Assembly: GCA_963790085.1 (NCBI GenBank)
Contig: CAWBNH010000013.1
Location: 310,001 to 374,000, forward strand
DNA length: 64,000 nt
Origin: CAXMST01 sp963790085
GTDB taxonomy: Bacteria; Actinomycetota; Thermoleophilia; Solirubrobacterales; 70-9
Reading direction: 5' to 3'
A model generated the notes under the pieces. The model made no database searches. It saw only the letters and a list, made by a program, of their open reading frames with translations, and was not told the origin of the DNA. A program made the translations under genes and the position numbers. Positions 32,538 through 41,352 of the stretch are shown one piece after another; the stretch's first letter is position 1, and each line of letters begins with the position of its first letter.

Positions 32538-33886
32538 GCGCGGATCGTAGACGGAGCCCGCCGCGCGGCGGCCCGGCGGTCGGTGCGCCGGTCGACGAGC
32601 TCCAGGCTCCGGAGCAGGCCCGTGGCGATCATCCCGCGTAGCGGCTCGGGGGGCATCGGCAGGCGCCGCGCCCCGGTCAGCTCCGGCACGCGGGCGTCCT
32701 CGTCGCAGGCGAGCCGGGAGAGCCAGACTCCGGCGAGGCTTGCGAGGGCGATCCCGTGCCCGGCGAAGCCGATCCCCCAGCTGATCCGTCGATCGGCGCT
32801 GCGCCCGACCCAGGGCAAGAAGTTGAGGTTGAACCCGATCGATCCCGACCAGAAGCGGGCGATCGGGAGCTCGCCGATCTCGGGGAAGCGACGCCTGAGC
32901 ATTGCCTCGGTGAGGGCGAAGACCGCGGGGTCGCGATCGGGCAGCGGCAGCCCGCGGTTGCCGTAGCGCAGGTACCGGGAGCCGGAGACGATCCGCCCGT
33001 CGGCTGTGAGCCGGTGGCTCTCGAGGACCTCGTGAGCCGTGTAGACGCCCTCCTCACCCTGCCAACCGATTCGCGCGCGGGCGTCGGCCGGCAGTGGCTC
33101 GGTCGCGAGCAGGGTGACCCGGACCGCGACCGGACCGCCCCGCGGGGTGCCGAGCTCGCGTGAGTAGGCGTTCGTCGCGACCACGACCCGGCCCGCCCGC
33201 AGCTCGCCGCGCGGGGTTCTCAGGGTGACGGCACCGCCGGGCCGCGACTCGATCGCGAGCACGGGGGAGCGCTCGTGCACCTCGGCCCCGGCCTCGCGGG
33301 CCGCCGCAAGCAGGCCCCGCACGTAGCGACCGGGGTCGAGCACGCCGCCCCGCCGCTCGAGGTAGCCACAGGTGAAGGCCTCCGGCAGCCCGCGATCGGC
33401 CAGCTCGGCGGGCCGCAGCGGCTGCAGGTCGGCCCCGAGGGAGATGCCCGCTGCCGCCGCGCGCTCGAGACGCCGCCGCTGCCCGGCATGGATCCCGGCG
33501 ACGACGTTGCCGACCGGGCGGTAGGCGCAGTCGATCCCGAGCTCGGCGATCAGCGACTCGACGTGCTCGACGGCACCGTCGGCGAGCCGCACGAGCGCCC
33601 CGCCGCGCTCACGGCCGAAGCCTCGCAACAGGCTCGGCAGGTCCTTGCCGATCGTCGGCGTCAGATGGCCGGCATTGCGCCCGCTTGCGCCGAATCCGGC
33701 GTAGCGGCGCTCGAGCACCGCGACGTCGACCCCACGGCGCCGGAGCTCGATCGCGGTGCTCAGGCCCGCGTAGCCGGCGCCGATCACCGCGACCTCGGTC
33801 TCGGCCATACCGCTCAGGGTCGTCTCGGGCTCGGGCTCGGGCTCGAGCCAGAGGCTCGGTCCGGGTTGAGCCACTGTCGCGTTCAC
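32516..33886 (-). CDS. DAO-type FAD-dependent amine/glycine oxidase-like protein
   Basis: A 456-aa flavoprotein of the D-amino-acid oxidase superfamily. Dinucleotide-binding motif VAVIGAGYAGLSTAIELRRRG (about 31-51), YAGFGASGRNAGHLTP (flavin contact), VVVATNAYS, and a C-terminal FAD motif GFAGHGIALASLAG. This resembles the puuB/OrdL group (gamma-glutamylputrescine or sarcosine oxidase-like). The N-terminus is extended by about 28 Glu/Pro-rich residues; GTG 33886 is kept because TACGGT lies six bases upstream, though an internal ATG (MAETEVAVIG) is possible. The Arg-rich C-terminus overlaps metF. Substrate unknown. Confidence 0.82.
   Translation of the reverse strand: MNATVAQPGPSLWLEPEPEPETTLSGMAETEVAVIGAGYAGLSTAIELRRRGVDVAVLERRYAGFGASGRNAGHLTPTIGKDLPSLLRGFGRERGGALVRLADGAVEHVESLIAELGIDCAYRPVGNVVAGIHAGQRRRLERAAAAGISLGADLQPLRPAELADRGLPEAFTCGYLERRGGVLDPGRYVRGLLAAAREAGAEVHERSPVLAIESRPGGAVTLRTPRGELRAGRVVVATNAYSRELGTPRGGPVAVRVTLLATEPLPADARARIGWQGEEGVYTAHEVLESHRLTADGRIVSGSRYLRYGNRGLPLPDRDPAVFALTEAMLRRRFPEIGELPIARFWSGSIGFNLNFLPWVGRSADRRISWGIGFAGHGIALASLAGVWLSRLACDEDARVPELTGARRLPMPPEPLRGMIATGLLRSLELVDRRTDRRAAARRAPSTIRACESPTS
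32544..32549 (-). promoter_or_regulatory. -10-like TACGAT, 6 nt before the metF ATG
   Basis: Minus-strand TACGAT, six bases, then ATG 32537. Lies within the 3' coding end of the upstream oxidase gene. No -35 match. Confidence 0.4.
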
Positions 33887-33892
33887 GGGTCA

Positions 33893-33898
33893 ACCGTA
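33893..33898 (-). promoter_or_regulatory. -10-like TACGGT, 6 nt before the GTG
   Basis: Minus-strand TACGGT followed by TGACCC and GTG 33886, located in the short gap after the GMC oxidase gene. Leaderless-type spacing. Confidence 0.4.
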
Positions 33899-33941
33899 TC
33901 TCGGCTGTCCGGTGGCCGCGATGCGCGGGGTACCGAGGCGG

Positions 33942-35558
33942 CTAGCCGGAGTCGGGGACCAGGCTGATCGCCCGCTCGGCCATTGCGGCGATCGTCAGGC
34001 TCGGATTCACCCCCGGATTGGCCGGTACCGCCGAGCCGTCGCAGACGAGCAGGTTCTCGTAGCCGAAGGCGCGCTGTGAGCTGTCGACGACGCCGCGGTC
34101 GGGGCCGGTGCCGATCACGGCGCCGCCGAGCAGATGCGCGGTCCCGGGCGTCCCCAGCAGCGACTCCATCAACGAGCTCTGCGCGTAGCCACCGATCCGC
34201 TCGGCTGCCCGCTTCGCCACCTCGTTCGCGAGCGGAATGAAGTTCTCGGGCGGTGGCGCAGCTGCGTCTACCTCCGTCTGCAGGGAGCCCAGCCGACCGA
34301 GCGGACCACGCCGCCGCCGCAGGGTCAGGGCCGTGTCGGTCGACTGCATCGTCGTGAACAGGACGGTCCGCCGCGACCAGCCACCGAGCCTGCCGGGACG
34401 GAGCCATCGGCCCGGCTTCGCCGCCAGCGCCGCGGCCACGGCCGCAGCCCTGCGCGGCCGGCTCCTGCCCGCGGTCAGCGGACCGAAGTTGATCCCCATC
34501 AGGTCGCCCCCTCGACCGTAGGTGTTGTTGGTGAAGTGCGTGTGGTCATCGGGGAAGACGGACGCCGTGATCGCGACGTCGGCGGTGTAGTCGGCGTCCG
34601 GCAGCTCCGAGGTGGCCGCCGTGATCGTCTCGCTGTTGGTGCGCACGAGATGGCCCAGCTTCGGTGACAGGTGGCGCAGCGAGCCCGTGTCACGGCAGCG
34701 GCGCAGCAGCCGGTTCGTGCCCAGGGCCCCGGCCCCGACCACCACTCCGGCCGCTGTCATCGTCCGCATCCGCCCCGGAATCGGTCCCGGGCGGCGGAAG
34801 CTGATCTCGTAGCCCGAGGCGCCACGGCCGTCGGGCCCCTCCAGGGGCCGGACGTCGGTCACCTCGCGCTCGGCGAAGATGCGGACGCCGCTGCGCTCCG
34901 CCAGCCACAGGTAGTTCTTTGCCAGCGTGTTCTTCGCGCCGTGCCGGCAGCCGAGCAGGCACTGCCCGCATCGGATGCAGGCCGTGCGGTCGGGACCCTC
35001 GCCCCCGAAGTACGGATCGGCGACCGTTCTGCCACGCTCGCCCGGCTCCCCCAGGTAGACCCCCACCGGGGTGCTGCGGTAGCCCTCGGGGACGCCGAGG
35101 TCCCCGGCGAGCGCCCGCATCAGCTGCTCGGAGGGCCCGTCGAAGTCGCCCTCCGTGACCCCGAGCATCGCCGAGGCGCGCTCGTAATGCGGCGCGAGCT
35201 CACGCCGCCAGTCGGCGAGGCCCTCCCAGGCGGGGTGCCGGTAGAAGTCGTCGGAGCGGGGGACGTACAGGGTGTTCGCATAGACCAGGCTGCCGCCGCC
35301 GACGCCCACGCCGCTGAGCACCGTGACGTGCTTGAACACGGTCATCCGCATGATTCCGCGCAGCCCGAGCCCCGGCCACCACCAGACCTTGCCGAGCTCG
35401 CTCGCGTCCGCGGCGAAGTCGGAGTCGGCGAACCTGCGGCCCTGCTCGAGCACACAGACGCGATAGCCCTTCTCGGCCAGCCTCAGGGCCGCGACGGAGC
35501 CACCGAACCCGGACCCGACGACGACCCAGTCGTAGTCGTGGGCGGGAGTCATCGCCAT
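33942..35558 (-). CDS. GMC-family oxidoreductase (cholesterol oxidase/ChoD-like)
   Basis: A 538-aa FAD oxidoreductase acting on alcohol groups. FAD motif VVVGSGFGGSVAALRLAEKG (about 12-31), then SGVGVGGGSLVYAN (GMC signature) and a cysteine-rich ACIRCGQCLLGCRHGAKNT that looks ferredoxin-like (CxxCxxC...C). C-terminal features are GTAHLLGGAVIG and CDGSAVPANPGVNPSLTIAAMAERA. The arrangement matches mycobacterial ChoD-like GMC proteins rather than secreted fungal enzymes; no signal peptide is present. It lies 15 bp after an acyl-CoA ligase gene and downstream of a P450, suggesting hydroxyl-to-carbonyl oxidation of a lipid or terpenoid. Confidence 0.87.
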   Translation of the reverse strand: MAMTPAHDYDWVVVGSGFGGSVAALRLAEKGYRVCVLEQGRRFADSDFAADASELGKVWWWPGLGLRGIMRMTVFKHVTVLSGVGVGGGSLVYANTLYVPRSDDFYRHPAWEGLADWRRELAPHYERASAMLGVTEGDFDGPSEQLMRALAGDLGVPEGYRSTPVGVYLGEPGERGRTVADPYFGGEGPDRTACIRCGQCLLGCRHGAKNTLAKNYLWLAERSGVRIFAEREVTDVRPLEGPDGRGASGYEISFRRPGPIPGRMRTMTAAGVVVGAGALGTNRLLRRCRDTGSLRHLSPKLGHLVRTNSETITAATSELPDADYTADVAITASVFPDDHTHFTNNTYGRGGDLMGINFGPLTAGRSRPRRAAAVAAALAAKPGRWLRPGRLGGWSRRTVLFTTMQSTDTALTLRRRRGPLGRLGSLQTEVDAAAPPPENFIPLANEVAKRAAERIGGYAQSSLMESLLGTPGTAHLLGGAVIGTGPDRGVVDSSQRAFGYENLLVCDGSAVPANPGVNPSLTIAAMAERAISLVPDSG

Positions 35559-35573
35559 TCGGTCGGCGTCACC

Positions 35574-37124
35574 TCAGGTGTCGCGCAGCTCGCGCCTGAG
35601 GATCTTCCCCGAGGCCGATTTCGGGATCGCGTCGATCCGCTCGAGGATCCGCAGCCGCTTCTGCGGCGAGACCTGGGCTGCAACGTGCTCGAGCAACTCC
35701 TCGTCGGAGACCTCCGCCCCCTCGGCAACCACCACGAAGCCCTTCGGCAGCTCGCCGGCCTCCTCGTCGGGAACGCCGATCACAGCGCAGTCGGCGACCG
35801 CCGGATGCGCGATCAGGACCGCCTCGAGCTCCGCCGGCGGCACCTGGTAGCCCTTGTACTTGATCAGCTCCTTGAGCCGGTCGACGATCGTGTAGTAGCC
35901 GTCCTCGTCGACGATCGCGATATCACCGGTCCGCAGCCAGCCGTCGGGCCCGATCGTCGCCGCGGTCGCCTCGTCGTTGTTCAGGTAGCCGGCCATCACC
36001 TGCGGGCCCCGCACCCAGAGCTCGCCGCGCTCGCCCTCGGCGACGTCGAGACCGGACTCGGGATCGACGATCCGCGATTCGGTCCCGGGCACGCCCGGGC
36101 CGATCGTGCCCGGCTTGATGCCGTCCAGCGGGCAGAAGTGGCTGACCGGACTCAGCTCGGTCATGCCGTAGCCCTGGGTGACCGGGACCCCGAGGCGCTC
36201 GGCAAGCAGCTCGGTCAGCTCGGGCCCGAGGGGGGCGGCGCCAGACATGACCATTCGCAGCGACGACAGATCGGCCTCGTCGACGGCGGGATGCTTGGCC
36301 AGCGCCAGCGCGATCGGCGGCACGACGTAGGCGCAGCTGACCCGCTCCGACTCGATCAGCCCGAGGAACTCGCCGAGATCGAAGCGCGGCATCGTGACGA
36401 TCGTGTTGCCCCCGACCAGGCCCATGTTCATGATCACCGTCATCCCGTAGATATGGAAGAAGGGGAGCACCCCGACCAGCACGTCATCGGGCTCCATCGG
36501 CATCGCCGCATTCGTCTGGACGATGTTGGCGACGAGATTGCGATGCGTCAGCATCACTCCCTTCGGCAGGCCCGTCGTGCCGCTGGAATAGGGCAGCACC
36601 GCGAGGTCGGCCGCAGCATCGATCGCCACCTCGGGCGCCTCGGCCCCCGAGCCGAGCAGCTCGGTGAACGCGGTGACGCCCTCCTCGTCCCCTTCGCCAC
36701 CGACGAGGACGATCTCCTCGACGCCGACCGCCGACGCGGCCTCGCGCGCCGTCTCGAGGAAGGCCGGCACCGTGAAGATCATCCCCGCGCCGGAGTCGTT
36801 GAGCTGGTGCTCGAGCTCCCGCGCCGTGTACAGCGGATTCGCGGTCGTGTTGACCCCGCCGGCGCGGCTGACCCCGTGGAAGACCACCGCGTACTCGGGC
36901 AGGTTCGGCATGTAGATGCAGACGGCGTCCCCCTTGCTGAGCCCCCTCGCTGCGAGCGCGCCCGCGAGCGCGCCGGTCATCGCGTCGAGTTGCGCGTAGG
37001 TGATCGCGCGTCCGCTCGGCCCGTCGATCAACGCCGGCTTGTCCGCGTGATCGCCGGCGTCGGCGAGCACGAACGTGGTGATATCGACGTCCGGGATCTC
37101 GGGGGCAGGCTGGGATGCTGGCAT
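35574..37124 (-). CDS. Acyl-CoA synthetase / 4-coumarate-CoA ligase-like enzyme
   Basis: A 516-aa ANL-superfamily ligase forming acyl-AMP and then acyl-CoA. AMP loop LPYSSGTTGLPKGVMLTHRN, VTQGYGMTELSP, WLRTGDIAIVDEDGYYTIVDRLKELIKYKGYQVPPAELE and the catalytic lysine region PKSASGKILRREL are all present. The similarity pattern is closest to 4-coumarate/medium-chain ligases. A GAGAGGAGAG Shine-Dalgarno precedes ATG 37124, and TAGGCT lies further upstream (37156-37151). It is followed by the GMC oxidase with a 15-bp gap and preceded by a P450, forming a plausible oxidise-and-activate module. Confidence 0.92.
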   Translation of the reverse strand: MPASQPAPEIPDVDITTFVLADAGDHADKPALIDGPSGRAITYAQLDAMTGALAGALAARGLSKGDAVCIYMPNLPEYAVVFHGVSRAGGVNTTANPLYTARELEHQLNDSGAGMIFTVPAFLETAREAASAVGVEEIVLVGGEGDEEGVTAFTELLGSGAEAPEVAIDAAADLAVLPYSSGTTGLPKGVMLTHRNLVANIVQTNAAMPMEPDDVLVGVLPFFHIYGMTVIMNMGLVGGNTIVTMPRFDLGEFLGLIESERVSCAYVVPPIALALAKHPAVDEADLSSLRMVMSGAAPLGPELTELLAERLGVPVTQGYGMTELSPVSHFCPLDGIKPGTIGPGVPGTESRIVDPESGLDVAEGERGELWVRGPQVMAGYLNNDEATAATIGPDGWLRTGDIAIVDEDGYYTIVDRLKELIKYKGYQVPPAELEAVLIAHPAVADCAVIGVPDEEAGELPKGFVVVAEGAEVSDEELLEHVAAQVSPQKRLRILERIDAIPKSASGKILRRELRDT

Positions 37125-37203
37125 CGGGGCTCTCCTCTCGGTTGGCCCCGAGCCTACCGCGAGTCGAGCGCCCGGCTCCGCCCGCTCGTGGCGCTCCGCC
37201 GCC

Positions 37204-37226
37204 GCCCGCTTTGCCCGTCAGCGGGC
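37204..37226 (-). terminator. Hairpin GCCCGCT-N9-AGCGGGC after the P450 gene
   Basis: Perfect 7-bp inverted repeat overlapping the P450 stop codon (37218-37220). No T-run on the minus strand; terminator or processing hairpin is inferred. Confidence 0.35.
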
Positions 37227-38687
37227 GTTCACACGGAGCTTCAGCCCACCCTCGGGCCCGAGCGTCGGCATCGGGTGGAGGCTCAGCGGCCGGCCGTCGA
37301 TCAGCTGTGGCCGGAAGCGACGGAGGACCGTCGCGACCACGGCCTGGGCCTCCGCGAGGGCGAAGCGCTTGCCGAGGCAGATACGCGGCCCGGCGCCGAA
37401 CGGGACGTAGGCCCCCGGTGGGAGGGCGGCGCGTGCCTCCGGGAGGAAGCGATCCGAGCTGAACCGGGCCGGGTCCGGGAACACCTCGGGGAGGCGCTGG
37501 GTGAGCAGCGAGCTGTAGTTGACCGAGGAGTGGGCCGGCACCGTGACTCCCTCGAACTCGAATGCGCGGATGTTGCGCCGGGGTCCAACCCAGGCCGGCG
37601 GATAGAGCCGCAGGGTCTCATCGAGGCAGCGAAGCAGCCGGGGAAGCGGCTCGGCGGGCCTCGCGGTCGGTTCGGAGTCGGCGGCCGCGATCTCCTCGTT
37701 CACCGCATCGAGCTCGCGTGGGTTGCGGGCGAGCTCGTAGAACATCATCGAGAGCGCCGATGTCATCGTGTCGTGGGACGCGAACAGCAGGGTGATCGCC
37801 TGGTCGGAGACCTCCTGCTCGGTCAGCCGGGTGCCGCTTGGCGACTCGGCTGTGGTCAACAGGCTGAGCACGTCCCCGGGCTGCTCGTCGTGCTCGACCT
37901 GTTCCCCGGCCCGGCGCTCGGCGATCTTCCAGCGGATGATGTCCTCGAGGGCACGCCTGGAGGACTGCGTCCGTGACCAGGGGGTGCCCGGCCCGCGCAG
38001 CAGCCGCACGTGGAAGTCGGTGCCGTAGTAGCGCAGCGCCCGCTCGAAGTGACGGGCGGCCTTCGCGCCCGCGCCCCGATCGTCGGGATCGAGGCCGATC
38101 AGCGCCCGCATCGCGATCCGGATCGAGGTCGCCCGGGACCACTCGTAGATGTCCACGACCTCACCGTCCCGCCAGCCGGAGATCGCCCTCGCCGCCTCGG
38201 CCTCGATCGCCCCCAGCGCGGCGTTGATCCGCTCGCCGTGGAACGCGGGCATCAGGATCTCGCGAGCGCGGTCGTGGTACTCACCGTCGGTGGTCAGCAG
38301 CCCGTCACCCAGCAGCGGGATCAGCTCGCCCATGCTGCCCTCGCGCCAGAGGAAGTTGTCGCGATCGGAGACCGTGATCAGGTGGTTGGCCGCGGGCCCG
38401 ATCATGAAGATCTCGATCGCGTGCAGCACCCGGATCGAGAAGACCGGGCCGTACTCCTCGTAGAGGGGCATCAGCACCGACAGTGGGTCGCGGGCCAGCT
38501 GCCGCGAACGGCGAAGATCGAACCGCAGTGCCCCGTCGGGCCCGCCGCCCCGCCGTCGCTCCGCGACGAGCTCACCCGCCAGCCGCAGGATCGGGTTGGT
38601 CGGCTGGGCATCTGGGCGCGCGGCTGCGCCGCCCGCCGCGGGTGGGGCGTCCTGCCGTGGTTCAGTTGTTGTCGTTGCTCCGTTCAT
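37218..38687 (-). CDS. Cytochrome P450 (first of two paralogues)
   Basis: A 489-aa heme monooxygenase. I-helix LLFASHDTMTSAL, ExxR in CLDETLRLYPPAW, and the heme loop FGAGPRICLGKRFALAE with the thiolate Cys are all intact. The N-terminal segment before the fold (Pro/Ala-rich, 1-45) has no TM anchor, so it is soluble. The blocks LIPLLGDGLLTTDGEYHDRAR and PPAWVGPRRNIRAFEF are nearly the same as in the P450 at 52142-53596. No ferredoxin gene is adjacent, so electrons must come from elsewhere. The start codon sits in a palindrome, CGTTCA-CGGA-TGAACG. Confidence 0.93.
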   Translation of the reverse strand: MNGATTTTEPRQDAPPAAGGAAARPDAQPTNPILRLAGELVAERRRGGGPDGALRFDLRRSRQLARDPLSVLMPLYEEYGPVFSIRVLHAIEIFMIGPAANHLITVSDRDNFLWREGSMGELIPLLGDGLLTTDGEYHDRAREILMPAFHGERINAALGAIEAEAARAISGWRDGEVVDIYEWSRATSIRIAMRALIGLDPDDRGAGAKAARHFERALRYYGTDFHVRLLRGPGTPWSRTQSSRRALEDIIRWKIAERRAGEQVEHDEQPGDVLSLLTTAESPSGTRLTEQEVSDQAITLLFASHDTMTSALSMMFYELARNPRELDAVNEEIAAADSEPTARPAEPLPRLLRCLDETLRLYPPAWVGPRRNIRAFEFEGVTVPAHSSVNYSSLLTQRLPEVFPDPARFSSDRFLPEARAALPPGAYVPFGAGPRICLGKRFALAEAQAVVATVLRRFRPQLIDGRPLSLHPMPTLGPEGGLKLRVNAR

Positions 38688-38793
38688 CCGTGAACGGTCG
38701 TCCCCGGGGCCAACTTGGGCCCCGAAGCTGCAATCGGCAGGCCCCGCTCGCAGCTTTAGTTCGCCAACTCGAGGCCTCCGGCCCGAGCGACAG

Positions 38794-40107
38794 CTACTTG
38801 GACAGAACGCCGGACATCGCCTTCAGTCCGAGGTCCATCCCACGCCAGAAGTTGCCGCCGTGGAACGGCTCGCCCCGGCTGAAGCGCCAGGGCACCGAGT
38901 ACCCGAGCATCTTCTTGCCCGCCCGCCAGGCCCTCGACGAGCCCACGCGGTAGTCGTCTCCGGCATCAGGCCGGACCTCGATCGGCCGCTCGGGATCGCC
39001 CGTCAGCCGCAACGGGACCTGGGCGAAGGTGGCCTTGTCGAACTGCTCCATCACGCACATGCTGATCGGGTCGAAGCTCGCTGCGGGCGCCCCTGCGGTC
39101 ACCTCGGATGCGAGGTGGGCGGCGGCGGCATCCGCCTGCAGGAAGGCCAGGAAGGCCTGCTTGACCGGGAAGTCACCGGCGTCGCCGACGGCGAATATCT
39201 CCGGGTGATCGAGCAGCCGGCGGCTTGCCGGATCGGTCGCGAGAAACCCCCTGTCGTCGGCCCTCAGCCCCGCGAACGGAGTCGAGGCGACGTAGGGCGG
39301 AAAGGCGACGAGCAGGTCGTACTCGAGCTGCTCTCCGCCCTCGTAGTGGACGGCGTCGGCGTCGATCCGCTCGACGACCCAGCCGTGATGACCGTCGATT
39401 CCCCGGCGCTCGAACTCACCGGCGACGACCTCGTGCAGCCGGGGGCCGAACGCCTGGATGTAGCTCTCCTCGCAGGTGGTCCAGACGATCTCGATTCCAT
39501 CCCGCGCGCCCTTGCGGCGGAGCCAGGTGTCGAGCATCAGCACGATCTCGTACAGCGGCCCGGCGCACTTGTTGTTCGGCGGCACGAGGAAGACGACGCG
39601 CCGGCGCTCGTTCTCGGCTGCCGCATCGACGAGCCCCTGAAAGCGGCGCCCGAGGCGCATCATGTCGTCCGATGCCCAGGTGCTGATCGCGTGCTCGGAC
39701 AGCCCCGGGATCTCCCCGGCCCGCATCCCGGCTCCGGTCGCGATCACGAGGAAGTCGTAGGAGACCGAGCGATTACCGACCCGCACCACGCGTGAGTCGG
39801 TGTCGATCTCCTCCGCGGTGCCCCGGATCAACTCGATGCCCTTGCGACTCGCCGGCTTCGCCAGCGGCACCTTGAGCCGCTCGGGGTCGAGCCCGAACGG
39901 CACGTAGATCGAGTTCGGCCGGAAGGCGAAGTGATCCTGGTCGGAGACGATCGTGATCCGGACGCGGTCGCCGGCGATCAGGTGCAGGTCGAACGCCGTC
40001 TCGAGGCCGCCGAAGCCACCGCCGAGGATGACGACATGCGCTTGCGCCTTGCCCGGCGTCGGGCGTGGGTGGGTCGGAGGTTGGACGGCTGCGCGTTGCT
40101 CGCTCAC
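38794..40107 (-). CDS. Sulfide:quinone oxidoreductase-like FAD flavoprotein
   Basis: A 437-aa two-Rossmann flavoprotein. FAD motif VVILGGGFGGLETAFDL (about 25-41), FRPNSIYVPFGLDPE, VIATGAGMRAGEIPG, a conserved redox-type Cys in PPNNKCAGPLYEIVLML, and the second FAD motif IFAVGDAGDFPVKQAF. This resembles SQR/FCSD-like proteins, but only one of the usual catalytic cysteines is evident from reading, so sulfide oxidation is not proven. NADH:quinone oxidoreductase-like activity is an alternative. It starts at GTG 40107, downstream of a strong hairpin that ends the htaA-like transcript, so it is probably monocistronic. Confidence 0.8.
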   Translation of the reverse strand: MSEQRAAVQPPTHPRPTPGKAQAHVVILGGGFGGLETAFDLHLIAGDRVRITIVSDQDHFAFRPNSIYVPFGLDPERLKVPLAKPASRKGIELIRGTAEEIDTDSRVVRVGNRSVSYDFLVIATGAGMRAGEIPGLSEHAISTWASDDMMRLGRRFQGLVDAAAENERRRVVFLVPPNNKCAGPLYEIVLMLDTWLRRKGARDGIEIVWTTCEESYIQAFGPRLHEVVAGEFERRGIDGHHGWVVERIDADAVHYEGGEQLEYDLLVAFPPYVASTPFAGLRADDRGFLATDPASRRLLDHPEIFAVGDAGDFPVKQAFLAFLQADAAAAHLASEVTAGAPAASFDPISMCVMEQFDKATFAQVPLRLTGDPERPIEVRPDAGDDYRVGSSRAWRAGKKMLGYSVPWRFSRGEPFHGGNFWRGMDLGLKAMSGVLSK

Positions 40108-40174
40108 GCCCCCAGGATCGCAGGTGCGGGCAGGCGGGCGATCCGGGACAGTCCGCAGACCTTGGAGCCGAACG

Positions 40175-40204
40175 ACGGGAGGCGACCCGCAGGTCGCCTC
40201 CCGT
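40175..40204 (-). terminator. Strong hairpin terminator after the HtaA-domain gene
   Basis: Perfect 13-bp stem ACGGGAGGCGACC / GGTCGCCTCCCGT with a CGCA tetraloop, 46-75 bases downstream of the htaA-like stop on the minus strand. This is the longest perfect hairpin I noticed in the window. No T-run follows. Confidence 0.65.
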
Positions 40205-40249
40205 GTGCGGCGGTCGCTGCCACCGCATCGGCTGTGCGCTCGTCGAGCC

Positions 40250-41332
40250 CTAGTTGGCCTCGGCCGCCACGGTGGCGGTGCCGATCACCAGTCCCTCCGT
40301 GAACAGGGTCGTCGAGAACGCCGCGTTGAGCGCGGCCGCGGCATCCGCGGTCAGGCTCGCCTCGACGTTGGACACCGTGACGTCGGTGTCCATGATGTCG
40401 ATGCTCGCCCCGCTCAGGTCGAGCGAGAGGATCGAGACCCTCGAAGCGCCGACCGAGGCGACGAGATCGGGGTCGGCGTCGATCTGGATCGTGAAATCCG
40501 TGAGATCGACGACTACGTCCTCGCCGGCTCCGTGCATCGACGGCTTGCTGAACTTGATCCCGCCACTGTGGGTGATGTCACCGCTGAGATCAGACGTGCT
40601 GACCATGCCGCCAGTGATCGGGAACTCGAACCCGCCGGGCCCGGCGGTCGCCGGTCCGATCGGTGAGAGCGAGATGCCCGCGCCCGCGAGCGCGGCGGCC
40701 GCAGCTGGGTCGGGCACGAGCGTCGTGTCCCCGCCCTTCAGCGAAACCGCCGAGAGGTCGGCGACGACCTTCGCCGTGCCGAACACGGTGCCCTTCTTGA
40801 CCTTCAGGCCAAAGCCCTTCTTCAGCACCTTTGCCGAGGGCTTGGTCAGCTTCGCCTTGACCTTGCTGTAGACGGTTGCGAAGCCGTCTCGACTGATCTT
40901 CGCCTTGCTGTAGTCGAGCTCGAACAGCTTCAGGCTCGAGCCGCTGACGCCGACGTTGAGCTTCGCCTTGCTCAGGTTGATCAGCGGGTTGCGGAGCGTG
41001 ACCTTGGTCTTGCCCTTCTTCAGCTGGAGCCGGCTGCCCTGGTGCTGGACCTTGCCCTCAGGCGCGCCGGGCGTGATCTGTCCGCCGGTCACCGGGAACT
41101 CGAGCCCCTTCTTGCCGGCCGACGCCGCACCCTTCGGCTTCACCTTGACCTTGCCCTTGGCGAGCGCCTTGCCGATCTTCTTGGTCGGCTTCAGCGTCGT
41201 TAGGCCGTCGCCGACCGGGTCCTTGGCCGCTGCCGGCTGCGCGACGATCATCATCGCCGCGATCGCGAGGGCCGTGGTTGCGATCAGGTGTGGCAGCCGG
41301 TGGCGCCGCCCCGATCTCTGAACTTCTCTCAT
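40250..41332 (-). CDS. Secreted protein with two HtaA domains
   Basis: A 360-aa exported protein. An Arg-rich n-region and hydrophobic core (LIATTALAIAAMMIVAQPAAA) form a signal peptide. Two HtaA-like repeats follow: one beginning GLEFPVTGGQITPGAPEGKVQHQG (about 75-215) and one beginning GFEFPITGGMVSTSDLSGDITHSG (about 240-355). Both have the [F/L]P[V/I]TGG...G.[V/I].H.G pattern. In Corynebacterium HtaA domains bind heme and hemoglobin; here the mature part is very Lys-rich and no C-terminal membrane anchor or sortase motif is visible. GGAGG at 41343-41339 supports ATG 41332. No heme transporter genes adjoin it. Confidence 0.85.
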   Translation of the reverse strand: MREVQRSGRRHRLPHLIATTALAIAAMMIVAQPAAAKDPVGDGLTTLKPTKKIGKALAKGKVKVKPKGAASAGKKGLEFPVTGGQITPGAPEGKVQHQGSRLQLKKGKTKVTLRNPLINLSKAKLNVGVSGSSLKLFELDYSKAKISRDGFATVYSKVKAKLTKPSAKVLKKGFGLKVKKGTVFGTAKVVADLSAVSLKGGDTTLVPDPAAAAALAGAGISLSPIGPATAGPGGFEFPITGGMVSTSDLSGDITHSGGIKFSKPSMHGAGEDVVVDLTDFTIQIDADPDLVASVGASRVSILSLDLSGASIDIMDTDVTVSNVEASLTADAAAALNAAFSTTLFTEGLVIGTATVAAEAN

Positions 41333-41352
41333 TCTCTGCCTCCGAGGAATAG

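Noticed and set aside
34671..37976. An 1101-codon open frame on the plus strand
   Set aside because: Antisense to the GMC oxidase, CoA ligase and P450 genes, all with intact family motifs; composition is typical of a GC shadow frame.
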